Shown piece by piece: positions 44,843-54,399 of a DNA stretch of 64,000 nucleotides. Location: positions 310,001 to 374,000 of the forward strand of contig NC_019974.1 in the NCBI RefSeq assembly GCF_000328685.1, written 5' to 3'. Source of the DNA: Natronococcus occultus SP4 (GTDB taxonomy: Archaea; Halobacteriota; Halobacteria; Halobacteriales; Natrialbaceae). How positions within the stretch are numbered: the first letter of the stretch is position 1; each line of letters opens with the position of its first letter. Under the pieces are notes generated by a model. That model was not told where the DNA came from. It worked only from the letters and a program-made list of their open reading frames with translations, and ran no database searches. Both the position numbers and the translations under genes were made by a program.

Positions 44843-45370
44843 TCAGTCCGCTCCGTCGCCGTCCGTTCGGAAGGTCCACTCGGTCTCGAGGGCCGACGGC
44901 TCCGCGAGGGTCTGGTAAACCACGCAGTAGCGTTCGGTGTACTGCTGTAGCGCGGCCCGCGTCTCCTCGTCGACGTCCCCCTCGACGGTCACCTCGAGGC
45001 GGATGTCCTGGAATCCGACCGGGACGTCCTCGGCGACGCCCATCGTCCCTCGCAGATCGAGGTCGCCGCTGGCCTCGACACCGACGTCGACGTCGAGCCC
45101 GAAGTTCTCCGCGACGGCCTGTGCGGTGAGCTGCGAGCACGCCGCCAGCGCGCCCAGCAGCAGATCACCCGAACAGGCTCCGGTACCGGGGCCACCGGCG
45201 CCCTCGTGGAGTTCGGCCTCGTGGATCGCCCGCCCGATGTCGACGCTGCAGGCCCGGCTGTCGTCCCCTTCCTCTCCGGTCGCGGTCAGCGTGACCCGGG
45301 CTGCCTCGGGATTTTCTTCGTACTCGGCTTTCAGCGGCTCCTGTTCCTCCTGCAAGTTACTCTCACTCAT
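44843..45370 (-). CDS. OsmC family peroxiredoxin-like protein
   Basis: ATG 45370 gives 175 residues (the longer frame is not used). GACSGDLLLGALAACSQLTAQAVA and RYCVVYQTLAE carry the two OsmC cysteines. Such proteins reduce organic hydroperoxides with a thiol. Single gene between the ferredoxin and tRNA-Leu. Confidence 0.87.
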   Translation of the reverse strand: MSESNLQEEQEPLKAEYEENPEAARVTLTATGEEGDDSRACSVDIGRAIHEAELHEGAGGPGTGACSGDLLLGALAACSQLTAQAVAENFGLDVDVGVEASGDLDLRGTMGVAEDVPVGFQDIRLEVTVEGDVDEETRAALQQYTERYCVVYQTLAEPSALETEWTFRTDGDGAD

Positions 45371-45527
45371 GGCTCTACAGTGATCGGCAGCACTGAAAAA
45401 ACTACACCCGCTCGGAACGATCGCGGGGACGCCGTCGGCGATCGTCGACGGACGTCCTCGCTCCCCCGTCGACCGAACACCGAAACGCACATCCCAGCAC
45501 GACGATTACCATCGGGTGCATTCCTGC

Positions 45528-45611
45528 GCGAGGGTAGCCAAGCAGGCCAACGGCGGTGGGCTTAAGACCCGCTCCCGTAGGGGTCCGAGGGTTCAAATCC
45601 CTTCCCTCGCA
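45528..45611 (+). tRNA. tRNA-Leu (TAA)
   Basis: Long-variable-arm tRNA: acceptor GCGAGGG/CCCTCGC, anticodon stem GTGGG/CCCGC with loop CTTAAGA (anticodon TAA), class II variable arm CTCCCGTAGGGGT, T arm GAGGG-TTCAAAT-CCCTT, discriminator A. Confidence 0.92.
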
Positions 45612-45703
45612 TGCTACCGCGACCATCCGTGAGCGGTAGCTGCGAGACGAGGGAGTTGAACGAGAGAAATTCGGATCACTCGATCCCGGGACGGTTCCGA
45701 CAC

Positions 45704-45993
45704 CGTACCAGTAGATAGTAGCGCGATTTCTTTATTCAGCCTCACACCTGAAACTGAAACAGGCAAATCGGGAACTACGTGTGCCCACGTACCTTTTTCC
45801 GCCTCGGGATTCCTCACTGCGTTCGGAACCGCTCGGCGCAAAAATCTACGCTAAAAAGGCCGCTCGCTCCCGATGGTCGCTCGCGGGTGCTGCGCTTGTA
45901 GCGCTACCGCAGCGGTACCGCCTCCACCTGTACGTGGCGCGATTTTCACACTCCACGCTGAATAAAGAAACCGTATTACCAACTACTGGTACG
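45704..45993. mobile_element. 290-bp element with 37-base imperfect terminal inverted repeats
   Basis: The left end (45704-45740) and the reverse complement of the right end (45957-45993) share CGTACCAGTAG and then TTTCTTTATTCAGC, with weaker matches between. No gene fits inside. The middle has imperfect hairpins built on GCTCG/CGAGC (around 45850-45890). It lies between tRNA-Leu and the histidine kinase gene, whose stop codon begins at the last base of the element. I read it as a MITE-like non-autonomous element; a paired regulatory structure is the alternative. The 45612-45703 region before it holds nothing else. Confidence 0.6.
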
Positions 45994-48900
45994 CTACGAC
46001 TCGTCGACCGCCGGGAGCGTAACGGAGAACGTCGTCCCCTCGCCGGGCTCGGAGTCGACGCGGATCTCGCCGCCGTGGCGCTCGACGATCCGCTGACAGA
46101 CCGCCAGCCCGATCCCCATCCCCTCGTGTTCGCCGCGGCCGTGAAGCCGCTGAAACACCTCGAAAATTCGGTCCTGGTCGTCGGGATCGATACCGAGCCC
46201 CTCGTCGTGGACCGAGACCGTCCACCACTCGCCTCGTCGCTCCGCGTCGACGCGAATCACCGGTGGCTCGTCGCCGCTGTACTCGATCGCGTTCGACAGC
46301 AGGTTCTGGAACACCTGTCGCAACTGGTCCGGGTCGCCGTTCACGCGGGGCAGCCGGTCGACCGTCACGTCCGCGTCGCTTTCCTCGATCCGGAGCTGGA
46401 GGTCCGCGAGGACGCCCTCGACGACCGTCTCGAGGTCGGTCGGCTCGAAGGGGTTCCCCTTGGTCTCGACGCGGGAGTACTCGAGCAGGCCGTCGATCAT
46501 GTTCCGCATCCGGTCTGCGCCGTCGATGGCGAACTCCAGAAACTCCTCGCCGTCCGCGTCGAGGGCGTCGCCGTAGCGGTCCTCGATCAGCCGGAGGTAG
46601 CTCGAAACCATCCGCAGTGGCTCCTGGAGGTCGTGGGAGGCTGCGTACGCGAAGTCTTCGAGCCGTTCGTTCGAGGTCTCGAGTCGGTCGACCGTCTCTT
46701 CGAGTCGCCGCTGGTACTCCCGGCGCTCGGTGATGTCGGTGAGCGTGACGACGGCCCGATCCACGTCGCCGCGTTCGTCCCTGACGGGCATCCCGTGTTC
46801 CATGATGATCCGTCGTTCGCCGTCGAACGTCCGAATCTCGTAGACGTTCGGCTCCGTCACCTCCTCGCCCCGGAGGACTTGCGACATGGTCCACTCATCG
46901 GGCTCGACCGGCTTCCCGGAGTCCGCCCAGACGGCGGCGTACTTCTCGTACTCGTCGACGGAGTCGGCGTCGAAAACGTCCCCGCCCCAGATCTCCCTGG
47001 CCGCGGCGTTGGCCCTGACCAGCGACCCGTCCGCGTCCGCGACTACGGCGCCGACGGGCAACACTCGAAACAGCGTCTCGAGTTGCCTGCGTTGTGTCTC
47101 GGCCTCGAGTTCGGCCCGTTTGCGCTCCGTGATGTCGGTGAGCGCGCCGGGGAACGTCTCGGCCTCACCCGCCTCGTCGCACTCGACGTGGCCGCGGGCG
47201 AAGACCCAGCGGATCTCGCCGTCGGCGTCGCGAACGCGGTACTCCGCCTCGTACTCGCCGCAGCGCTCAAGAGCGTCCTCGATCCGTGCGGCGACGCGGT
47301 CGCGATCGTCCTCGTGGATCGACGACAGCACCCGTTCGAGGGGGAACCCCTCTCGTGCCCGCTCCGGATCGAGTCCGAACGTTCGCGCGAAGGAGGCGCC
47401 GGCAACGAACGTGTCCTCGGCGACGTTCCACTCCCAGGTCCCGACCGCACCGGCCTCGGTCGCGGCCTCGAGCTGTTCCTTGGTGTCCTCCAGGTACTGC
47501 TCGCGTTCCTTGCGATCGGTGACGTCCCGAAAGTAGACCGAGATTCCGGTTTCGGAGGGGTAGAGGTTCGCTTCGACCCAGAACCCGAGCGTGTCGTAGT
47601 AGACCTCGTAACTGGTCGCCTCCTGGGTCTCCTGTGCCGTATGGAACGCCGTCCAGACTTCGTCGATCTCGGCGGCGGACGGAAAGACGTCCCAGAGGCG
47701 TTCGCCGAGCAGGTCTTCTTCGGGGTGCTGGAGGAGCTCCTCGGCGCGGTCGTTGACGTGAGTGAACCGGAACTCCTCGTCGACCGCGTAGAACGCGTCG
47801 GTGATCCTGCTGAAAACGTCCTCGAGTTCGTTCTCGAGTCGTTGCTCGCGCCGGCGTCGCTCGGTCATGTCCTTGGTCACCTTCAGGTAGCCCCGGTGGG
47901 TGCCGTCGGCGTCCCGAATCGGCGTGATGGTGACGTTTGCCCAGAACTGCGACCCGTCCGCGCGGACGCGCCACCCCTCGTCCTCGAGCGATCCGCGCTC
48001 GGTCGCCCGCTCGAGGTTCCGCTCCGGAACGCCCGCCGCACGGTCCTCGGGCGTGTAGAAGACCGAGAACGACTCGCCGAGAATCTCCTCGCGGTCGTAC
48101 TCCTTGATCCGCTCGGCGCCCGTGTTCCAGCTGATGACGCGACCGTCCGGATCCAGCCGGAAGATCGCGTACTCCTCGACCGTATCGACCAGTGACCGGA
48201 ACTCCTCTCTGCTCTCTCGGAGGGCGCTCTCCGAGCGCTTTCTGTCGGTGATATCGTAGTAGAGCTCGATCCGTCCTCCGGCGTATCGACCCGACTCGAT
48301 CGGTTTGCTGTAGTGTTCGAGCCACCGGCCGTCGCGGTCGTCGCCGGGTTCGACCTGACATTCGAACCGTTCGACGTAGCTGTTGTCCTCGTAGGTGGCC
48401 AACACCGTTTCCGCGAACCGCTCCGGGTTCTCGAATCTGCGTTTTACCGTTTCGTCCACCAGCGCTCGTTTATCGCGCCCGACGATGGCGTCTCGATCCA
48501 GCCCGAAGTACTGCTCGACGGTCTCGTCCGCCCATGCGACTTCGAACCCGTCGTCGAGGACGAACACGCCGATATCGGCCTCGTCGAGGACGTCAGTGAC
48601 GGACCCCGACGGCACGGTCGGCGATTCGAACGTGTCCAGCCGCCGTTTCGAGTCGGTGCGATCCCGCACCACGCCGATCGTCCCCCGAAGCTCGCCGTCC
48701 TCGACGAGCGGGGTGATCCGGAGCTCGCACGGAACGGTTTCGCCGCCGGCGGCTCGAAGACCCAGCTCGAACGCTTCGGTCTCCTCGCTCTCCCCGTCGA
48801 GCCGAGACGCCACCGCGTTCTCGACGGCGGAAACGTCGTCGTCGGCCATGATCAGCGAGACGTGTTCGTCGAGCAGTTCCTCCCGTTCGTACCCCGTTGT

Positions 48901-49068
48901 TTCGACGATAGTATCGTTCACCGCGACGAAGTTCCCGTCCGAATCGAGTTGATAAACGCCGTCGTCGATCGCGCTGATCAGCGTCCGATACTGTCGAAGC
49001 GCCGCGTCGTCGTCGTCCGTCCGCCAGAACCTCCCGTCCCCCTCGTTGAAACCCGCTCGCGTACCCAT
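45994..49068 (-). CDS. Multi-PAS histidine kinase
   Basis: ATG 49068 gives 1024 residues, supported by ACTTATCC about 27 bases upstream (leaderless). The chain has about six PAS/PAC units (for example VYQLDSDGNFVAVNDTIVETT, GEILGESFSVFYTPEDRAAG, HGDEDDRDRVAARIED-type and WGGDVFDADSVDEYEK), then a HisKA H-box FAYAASHDLQEPLRM and a HATPase with NLLSNAIEYSG and GMGIGLAVCQRIVERHGG. No membrane helix is obvious, so it senses something in the cytosol. No response regulator is adjacent. The domain boundaries are my estimate. Confidence 0.88.
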   Translation of the reverse strand: MGTRAGFNEGDGRFWRTDDDDAALRQYRTLISAIDDGVYQLDSDGNFVAVNDTIVETTGYEREELLDEHVSLIMADDDVSAVENAVASRLDGESEETEAFELGLRAAGGETVPCELRITPLVEDGELRGTIGVVRDRTDSKRRLDTFESPTVPSGSVTDVLDEADIGVFVLDDGFEVAWADETVEQYFGLDRDAIVGRDKRALVDETVKRRFENPERFAETVLATYEDNSYVERFECQVEPGDDRDGRWLEHYSKPIESGRYAGGRIELYYDITDRKRSESALRESREEFRSLVDTVEEYAIFRLDPDGRVISWNTGAERIKEYDREEILGESFSVFYTPEDRAAGVPERNLERATERGSLEDEGWRVRADGSQFWANVTITPIRDADGTHRGYLKVTKDMTERRRREQRLENELEDVFSRITDAFYAVDEEFRFTHVNDRAEELLQHPEEDLLGERLWDVFPSAAEIDEVWTAFHTAQETQEATSYEVYYDTLGFWVEANLYPSETGISVYFRDVTDRKEREQYLEDTKEQLEAATEAGAVGTWEWNVAEDTFVAGASFARTFGLDPERAREGFPLERVLSSIHEDDRDRVAARIEDALERCGEYEAEYRVRDADGEIRWVFARGHVECDEAGEAETFPGALTDITERKRAELEAETQRRQLETLFRVLPVGAVVADADGSLVRANAAAREIWGGDVFDADSVDEYEKYAAVWADSGKPVEPDEWTMSQVLRGEEVTEPNVYEIRTFDGERRIIMEHGMPVRDERGDVDRAVVTLTDITERREYQRRLEETVDRLETSNERLEDFAYAASHDLQEPLRMVSSYLRLIEDRYGDALDADGEEFLEFAIDGADRMRNMIDGLLEYSRVETKGNPFEPTDLETVVEGVLADLQLRIEESDADVTVDRLPRVNGDPDQLRQVFQNLLSNAIEYSGDEPPVIRVDAERRGEWWTVSVHDEGLGIDPDDQDRIFEVFQRLHGRGEHEGMGIGLAVCQRIVERHGGEIRVDSEPGEGTTFSVTLPAVDES

Positions 49069-49310
49069 GTCCGGGGAATTGATACTGGAACGGATAAGTT
49101 TCCTGCCGGCCGTCGAGAGCGGTTCACGAGCCCCGAAGCGCCGATCGGACGGCCGAGAAAGCCGAGGACGCAGGAGCGGTCGTAGCCGGCCATCGCGCAC
49201 CGATCCCCTCCTCGTGGACGGGGTGTCCGTGGGAGCTCGGACGAGAGACGGCGCGCAGTTCGATGGCGCCGATGAGCCCCGACACGCCTACAACGGTGGT
49301 CGGCCCGTCG

Positions 49311-49979
49311 TCAGCGATCGCCGCTCCCGTCCGACGCCCCGTCGGCTTCCTTGAGGTACGCCGGCGGCACCCGGTCGGTCGTGTACGTCTCGCGACCGCG
49401 TTTCGTAATCCGGTGGCCGTCCGCGAGCAGCCCCGCGGCGTCGACGACGAGGACGACGGGATCGCTCGCGTGGCGGCTCCCGACGCGGCGGGCGGCCCCG
49501 GGGCTCTCCGAGAGGTGGACGTGCTGGCGGGACATCGGCCGGAGCCCCGACTCGCGGATCGACGCGAGATTCTCCGGAGCGGTGCCGTGGTAGAGCTCGT
49601 TGGGTACCGGCGCGTCGGTCGGCTCGAGGTCGACGTCGACGGAGTGGCCGTAGGCCGCGCGGACGCGGTCGCCGTCGGTTCGCTCGAACCGCCCCTTCGG
49701 ATCGGTCGCGATCACGGCCGCGACGTGGGCGGATCCCGCCCAGTCGTACGTCCGCTCGACGGCGTCGACCAGCGCCTCGAGGCTCGCCCACCCTCGCTCG
49801 TCGAGCTCGAGGCCGGCGTCCTCGGGAAAGTGCCGCAGGGCGCCGCTCGTGTACTTCGAGAGGCGACGCCGTCGATCCCCCGAGAGCAGCTCCGTCCCGC
49901 GGGCACCACAGCGCGGACACGTGCCGTCGTCGGTCGCGAACGGGCCGTGCTCCTCGCAGGTGCGAACTGGCTCCGTCAC
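49311..49979 (-). CDS. kptA: RNA 2'-phosphotransferase KptA (Tpt1) with N-terminal zinc finger
   Basis: Starts at GTG 49979 (MTEPVRTCEEHG) and has 222 residues. A zinc-finger lead C8-EEH-...C21-x2-C24 (CPRCG) precedes the Tpt1 core RRLSKYTSGALRHFPEDAG, RVRAAYGHSVDVDL, LYHGTAPENLASI and QHVHLSES. Tpt1/KptA removes the 2'-phosphate from RNA splice junctions and transfers it to NAD. The upstream coding frame in the same phase is chance. It lies 53 bases downstream of nadC on the same strand, so it may be transcribed with the NAD synthesis genes. Confidence 0.87.
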   Translation of the reverse strand: MTEPVRTCEEHGPFATDDGTCPRCGARGTELLSGDRRRRLSKYTSGALRHFPEDAGLELDERGWASLEALVDAVERTYDWAGSAHVAAVIATDPKGRFERTDGDRVRAAYGHSVDVDLEPTDAPVPNELYHGTAPENLASIRESGLRPMSRQHVHLSESPGAARRVGSRHASDPVVLVVDAAGLLADGHRITKRGRETYTTDRVPPAYLKEADGASDGSGDR

Positions 49980-50032
49980 GAGAGAGCGATGGATGCTCGA
50001 GGACAAAAAGGCCGTGCGCGGAGCTGCGCGCT

Positions 50033-50848
50033 CTACGGTTCGCCGGTTCGGAAGGACAGATCCAGCGCGGGCGCCGAGTGGGTCAGCGACCCCATCGAGA
50101 TCACGTCGACGCCAGTCGCGGCGTACTCGGGGACGTCCTCGAGCCCGATACCGCCGCTGGCCTCCGTCAGCGCGTCGGTCTCGGCGAGCAGCTCGACCCC
50201 CGTCCGGGTCTCCGCGGGCGTCATGTTGTCGAGCAGGACGACGTCCGCACCGGCCTCTACGGCCCGGGGGGCGTCCCCCGGCGATTCGACCTCGACCTCG
50301 ATCTGCGTCGCGAACGACGCCCGCTCCCGGAACCGCGAGACGGCGTCCTCGAGACCCAGCTCGGCGACGTGGTTGTCCTTGACCATCACCATATGGGTGC
50401 AGTCGAGGCGGTGGGTGTCGCCGCCGCCGGCGACGACGGCTCGCTTCTCGAGGCCCCGCAGGCCGGGCGTCGTCTTTCTGGTGGCAGCGATCCGGACGCC
50501 GTCCGACTCGGTTCGCGCCTCCTCGATCGCCCTGCGGGTTCGGGCCGCGATGCCCGAGGCGTGTCCGACCAGGTTCACGGCGACGCGCTCGCCCCGGAGG
50601 ACCTCGCGTGTGGCCCCCTCGACGCGGAGGACCTCGTCGCCGGGCTCGATCGGCGCGCCGGGCTCGCACGCCTCGAGGACGTCGACCCCGAGGTAGTCGA
50701 AGACCGCGCGGGCGGCCTCGAGCCCCGCGACGATCCCCCGTTCTTTCGCGACGAGACGCCCGGTTGTCTCGCCGGGGACCTGGTTCGTGACGTCGTGGTG
50801 GCCGACGTCCTCGCGGAGCCAGCGCTCGACCTGCGCGTCGGTGATCAT
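50033..50848 (-). CDS. nadC: Nicotinate-nucleotide pyrophosphorylase (carboxylating)
   Basis: A 271-residue protein with family motifs RVAVNLVGHASGIAARTRRA, ATRKTTPGLRGLEKRAV, HRLDCTHMVMVKDNHV and VEVESPGDAPRAVEAGADVVLLDNMTP. It joins quinolinate with PRPP to form nicotinate mononucleotide. The ATG overlaps the nadB stop by four bases (ATGA), so translation is coupled. Confidence 0.93.
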   Translation of the reverse strand: MITDAQVERWLREDVGHHDVTNQVPGETTGRLVAKERGIVAGLEAARAVFDYLGVDVLEACEPGAPIEPGDEVLRVEGATREVLRGERVAVNLVGHASGIAARTRRAIEEARTESDGVRIAATRKTTPGLRGLEKRAVVAGGGDTHRLDCTHMVMVKDNHVAELGLEDAVSRFRERASFATQIEVEVESPGDAPRAVEAGADVVLLDNMTPAETRTGVELLAETDALTEASGGIGLEDVPEYAATGVDVISMGSLTHSAPALDLSFRTGEP

Positions 50849-52410
50849 CGGGGTGCCTCCGGCTCGGCGGTCGGTGCGTCCTCGCGGACGAGGTGGTGAC
50901 AGCCTCGCGATTCCCCGTTCTCGCCCGCAGCCCGCGCGATCAACAGTGCGGTGACGCAGGCGTTCCGGAGCTCGTAGAGTTCGCGGGAGGTCCGGGTGCG
51001 GGTGTAGGCGTCGACCTCGCCCTTGAGCCGTCGGAGGACGGCGCTCGCGCGGGCGATCCCGTCGGGATCGCGCTCGAGGCCGAGCTCGTCGCCCATCGTC
51101 CGCTGCAGCCGTGCGAACTTCTCGGCGGCGAAGCGCTCGGGGAGTGCGGGGTCGCTGTCCCGGAGGGTGGGTGCCTCGACGGCCGCGGGTTCGGCGTGCT
51201 CCGCGGTTCCACCGCGTCGCGTCAGGGTGCAACGCAGCTCGCTCCCGGCGTCCTCGCCCGCCCGGAGCCCCCAGACCAGCCCCTCGAGCAGGCTCGTGCT
51301 CGCCAGGCGGTTCGCGCCGTGGACGCCCGTCCGAGCGCACTCGCCGACGGCGTACAGTCCCTCGATGCTCGTTCGCCCGTGGTGGTCGACGTCGATCCCG
51401 CCACAGAGGAAGTGCTCGCAGGGCGCGACCGGGATCTCGTCGCCGTCGATCCCGCGGTCGCGACAGCTCTCGGCGATGCCGGGGAACTCGTCCTCGAAAC
51501 CGCCCTCAAGCGTCCGTACGTCCAGGAGGACCTCGCCGGTCTCCTCGCGTTCGGTTTCGACCGCGCGGGCGACGACGTCCCGGGGCGCGAGTTCGGCGTC
51601 GGGGTGGTAGTCGTCCATGAACCGGTCGCCGTCCCCGTTCCGAAGGACGGCGCCCTCGCCGCGCAGCGCCTCCGAGAGGAGGAACGGGTCGTCGCCGGCA
51701 TACGCGGTCGGATGGAACTGCACGTACTCCAGGTCCGCGACGTCGGCGCCCGCGAGCGCAGCCATCGCGATCCCGTCGCCGGTAGCTCCCTCGGGGTTCG
51801 TCGAGCGCGGGTAGAGCGCGCCGATCCCGCCCGTCGCCAGCACCGTCGCCCCGGCGTAGACGGGGTGGCCCGTCGCGTCCTCGTCGGTGAGGACGCCGCG
51901 GACGCGGCCCTCGTGGGCAATCAGCTCGAGGACGGCGGTGTCCTGTCGAACCTCGACGCGCTCGTGGTCGTCGAGGTAGTTCAGGAACGGGTGCAGGATG
52001 TGAGTCCCCGTCGCGGCGTCGACGTGGAGGATGCGTCGCTCGGAGTGGGCCGCCTCGCGTGCGTAGTCGAACGCGCCGTCCGCGCGCTCGTCGAAGCCGA
52101 TTCCGAGCGTCTCGAGGAGGACGTCCTCGACGGCCGCGTCGGCCTCGTCGACGAGGACGTCGACGGCGTCGGGATCTGCGGTCCCGTCGCTGGCCGCGAG
52201 GACGTCGCGTTTCAGCGCCTCCGGGTCGCCGCGAGCGGTCGAGATGCCGCCCTGGGCCCAGTCGGTGCTCGCGTCAGCGGGACGTTCGGCCTTCGTCACC
52301 AGCAGGACCTCCGCGTCCTCGCGTGCGGCCTGCAGCGCGGCCGCACAGCCCGCGATGCCGCTGCCGACGACGAGGACGTCGGCGGTGTCGTGAGGTGGTG
52401 TCTCGGACAT
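50845..52410 (-). CDS. nadB: L-aspartate oxidase
   Basis: A 521-residue flavoprotein: FAD site VLVVGSGIAGCAAALQAA, the aspartate-oxidase loop STDWAQGGIST, EYVQFHPTAYAGDDPFLLSEALRGEGAVL, and HFLCGGIDVDHHGRTSIEGLYAVGECA. It oxidises aspartate to iminoaspartate, the substrate of NadA. It lies between nadA and nadC in one transcription unit. Confidence 0.93.
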   Translation of the reverse strand: MSETPPHDTADVLVVGSGIAGCAAALQAAREDAEVLLVTKAERPADASTDWAQGGISTARGDPEALKRDVLAASDGTADPDAVDVLVDEADAAVEDVLLETLGIGFDERADGAFDYAREAAHSERRILHVDAATGTHILHPFLNYLDDHERVEVRQDTAVLELIAHEGRVRGVLTDEDATGHPVYAGATVLATGGIGALYPRSTNPEGATGDGIAMAALAGADVADLEYVQFHPTAYAGDDPFLLSEALRGEGAVLRNGDGDRFMDDYHPDAELAPRDVVARAVETEREETGEVLLDVRTLEGGFEDEFPGIAESCRDRGIDGDEIPVAPCEHFLCGGIDVDHHGRTSIEGLYAVGECARTGVHGANRLASTSLLEGLVWGLRAGEDAGSELRCTLTRRGGTAEHAEPAAVEAPTLRDSDPALPERFAAEKFARLQRTMGDELGLERDPDGIARASAVLRRLKGEVDAYTRTRTSRELYELRNACVTALLIARAAGENGESRGCHHLVREDAPTAEPEAPR

Positions 52411-52416
52411 GGTCGA

Positions 52417-53550
52417 TCAGAGCTCCAGCATGCGCTCGAGCGCCAGCTCGGCGAGGTCTTTCTCTTCGGGCGTGACCTCGATCACGTTGCGCTCCCGGCC
52501 CGCGACGAGCTCCTCGAGGACCCACGCGAGGTAGTTGGGGTCGATCTGGCGCATGGCGTTGCAGTCCATGCAGGCGTCGCCACACAGCGGGACGACCTCG
52601 ACCTCGGGGTGCCAGCGCTGCAGGTGGTTCGCGAGGTGGATCTCGGTGCCGATCGCCCACGTCTCGCCGGGATCGGCGTTGGCGACGGTCTCGCGGATCG
52701 TCGCCGTCGAGCCGACGACGTCGGCGGCCTCGACGACCTCGCGGCGACACTCGGGGTGGACGACCACGTTTGCCTCCGGTCGGTCCTCGCGAACCTGTTC
52801 GACGTGGGCCTCGCTGAACCGCTCGTGAACCTGGCAGTAGCCGTTCCAGAGGATTAGGTCCTTCTCGGCGACCTCCTCAGCGTCCTTTCCCTCGGGGTCC
52901 CACGGATCCCACGCGACGGTCTCGTCGGCCATCCCCAGGCGGTGGGCCGTGTTCTCCCCGAGGTGTTTGTCGGGGAGAAAGAGGACCTTGTCGCCGCGCT
53001 CGAGGGCCCACTCGAAGGCCTCGTGGGCGTTCGAGGACGTACAGACCAGCCCACCCTGGCTCGCACAGAACGCCTTCAGGTCTGCGTAGGAGTTCATGTA
53101 CGTGATCGGAACGATCTCGGCGTCGGGCGCGGCCGCCGTGATCTCCTCCCAGGCGGCGTCGACCTGTAGCGCCTCGGCCATTCCGGCCATCGGGCAGGAG
53201 GCTTCCATCGACGGGAGGATCACCGTCTGGTCGTCGTCAGTGATGATGTCGGCGCTCTCGGCCATGAACGTCACGCCGCCGAAGACCACGTACTCGGCGT
53301 CGGCCGCGGCCGCCTCCCTTGAGAGTCCGTAGGAGTCCCCGACGAAGTCGGCGTGCTCGACGATCTCCCGTCGCTGGTAGTTGTGCCCGAGGACGACGAC
53401 GTCGTCGCCGAGGATCTCGAGCGCGTCCTCGATCCGCTCCGTTCGCTCGTCCTCTTCGAGTTCGCGATACTCCGACGGAAGCTGTTCGAGATGGTCGTAT
53501 TTAAACAGACTCAGGTCGGTTTCGAACTCCGTTGTTTCCATTCTTGCCAT
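52417..53550 (-). CDS. nadA: Quinolinate synthase
   Basis: A 377-residue protein (a second ATG at 53541 would give 374). GHNYQRREIVEHADFVGDSYGLSREAA and the cluster cysteines in EASCPMAGMA, GGLVCTSSNA, VVHPECRREV and GDACMDCNAMRQI identify NadA, a 4Fe-4S enzyme that condenses iminoaspartate with dihydroxyacetone phosphate. First gene of the nadA-nadB-nadC-kptA unit. The AT-rich stretch just upstream (53551-53625) is the promoter region. Confidence 0.93.
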   Translation of the reverse strand: MARMETTEFETDLSLFKYDHLEQLPSEYRELEEDERTERIEDALEILGDDVVVLGHNYQRREIVEHADFVGDSYGLSREAAAADAEYVVFGGVTFMAESADIITDDDQTVILPSMEASCPMAGMAEALQVDAAWEEITAAAPDAEIVPITYMNSYADLKAFCASQGGLVCTSSNAHEAFEWALERGDKVLFLPDKHLGENTAHRLGMADETVAWDPWDPEGKDAEEVAEKDLILWNGYCQVHERFSEAHVEQVREDRPEANVVVHPECRREVVEAADVVGSTATIRETVANADPGETWAIGTEIHLANHLQRWHPEVEVVPLCGDACMDCNAMRQIDPNYLAWVLEELVAGRERNVIEVTPEEKDLAELALERMLEL

Positions 53551-53873
53551 TCGTATCCCACGTGACTAGTAGCACACACCAACTACTATTGAATAACTTT
53601 TTCCTTCGATACTGTAGTCTGTATAGGTACCACTCGCTGGTCGTCTGACGAACGGACGAATCCAGTACGATCAGGCGTACGAAGCGGTCGTTTCGGCCGA
53701 CAGTCGAGTCGAGAGAACGGCAGTCTCGGTCAGTACGGCGCCTTCGAGAACGAGCGAAGCGGCCGCCGAAGTCGAATCCGACGTCGAGGACGGCGTTCCG
53801 CCGTTCGCGCTATCGGAGCGGTCGCGGTCGAGCGCGGATCGCTACCCACCGCGACCGACGGTGGAGCCGTCGG
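53551..53873. other. Intergenic between nadA and the DUF2267 gene
   Basis: The first 75 bases beyond nadA are AT-rich (CTACTATTGAATAACTTTTTCC at 53581 onward) and hold the nadA promoter. The rest is GC-rich and has no gene or repeat that I can support. Confidence 0.5.
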
Positions 53874-54329
53874 CTACTGCGCCTCCCAGGGCTGGGTCTC
53901 GGCGTCGACCAGCTCGAACAACTCCTCGAACTCCTCGGGGAGCTGGCTCTCGACGTTCGCGATCTCGCCGCCGGGGACGACCTCGCTCAACAGCGCGAGG
54001 ACGGCCTTCGTCCGGGAGGTGGCGTCGGCTCGATCGACGCCCGACGGACGGGAGTAGTCGGTCTCAAGCTCGAGGTCCTCGTAGTTGAGCCGTTCGTGGG
54101 CTCGGTCGACGAACGCGTCGAGGTCGTGGCGCTGGCCGTGCTCGACCTGCAGGAGGTAGCGGTCGATCTCCAGGGGGAGCGGGCTCGCGATATCCGTTGC
54201 TCCGCCTTCCCCGACGCGCTCGCCGAGGGTCTCGAGGACGGCGCGGGTCGTCCTGACGGCCTCGGCCCGCGTCCCGGCGTCGATACGGTGCTGTACCTCG
54301 CCGATGAACTCTGCGTACTCCGTGGCCAT
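53874..54329 (-). CDS. DUF2267 protein
   Basis: A 151-residue helical protein: YAEFIGEVQHRIDAGTRAEAVRTTRAVL, LGERVGEGGATDIASPLPLEID and LETVVPGGEIANVESQLPEEFEELF-like repeats are the two halves of the DUF2267 duplicated domain. Function unknown. It lies next to the F420-type oxidoreductase on the same strand. Confidence 0.82.
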   Translation of the reverse strand: MATEYAEFIGEVQHRIDAGTRAEAVRTTRAVLETLGERVGEGGATDIASPLPLEIDRYLLQVEHGQRHDLDAFVDRAHERLNYEDLELETDYSRPSGVDRADATSRTKAVLALLSEVVPGGEIANVESQLPEEFEELFELVDAETQPWEAQ

Positions 54330-54399
54330 GATCGATCGCTCCGTTCGAACCGCGTTCGACGCGGACCAAAACTGCCGGTCCGGACGCTGCTGCCCGCTT

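Noticed and set aside
45781-48195. An 804-codon plus-strand frame opposite the histidine kinase.
   Set aside because: It is antisense to a clear multi-PAS kinase and has repetitive valine, aspartate and glycine composition typical of shadow frames.
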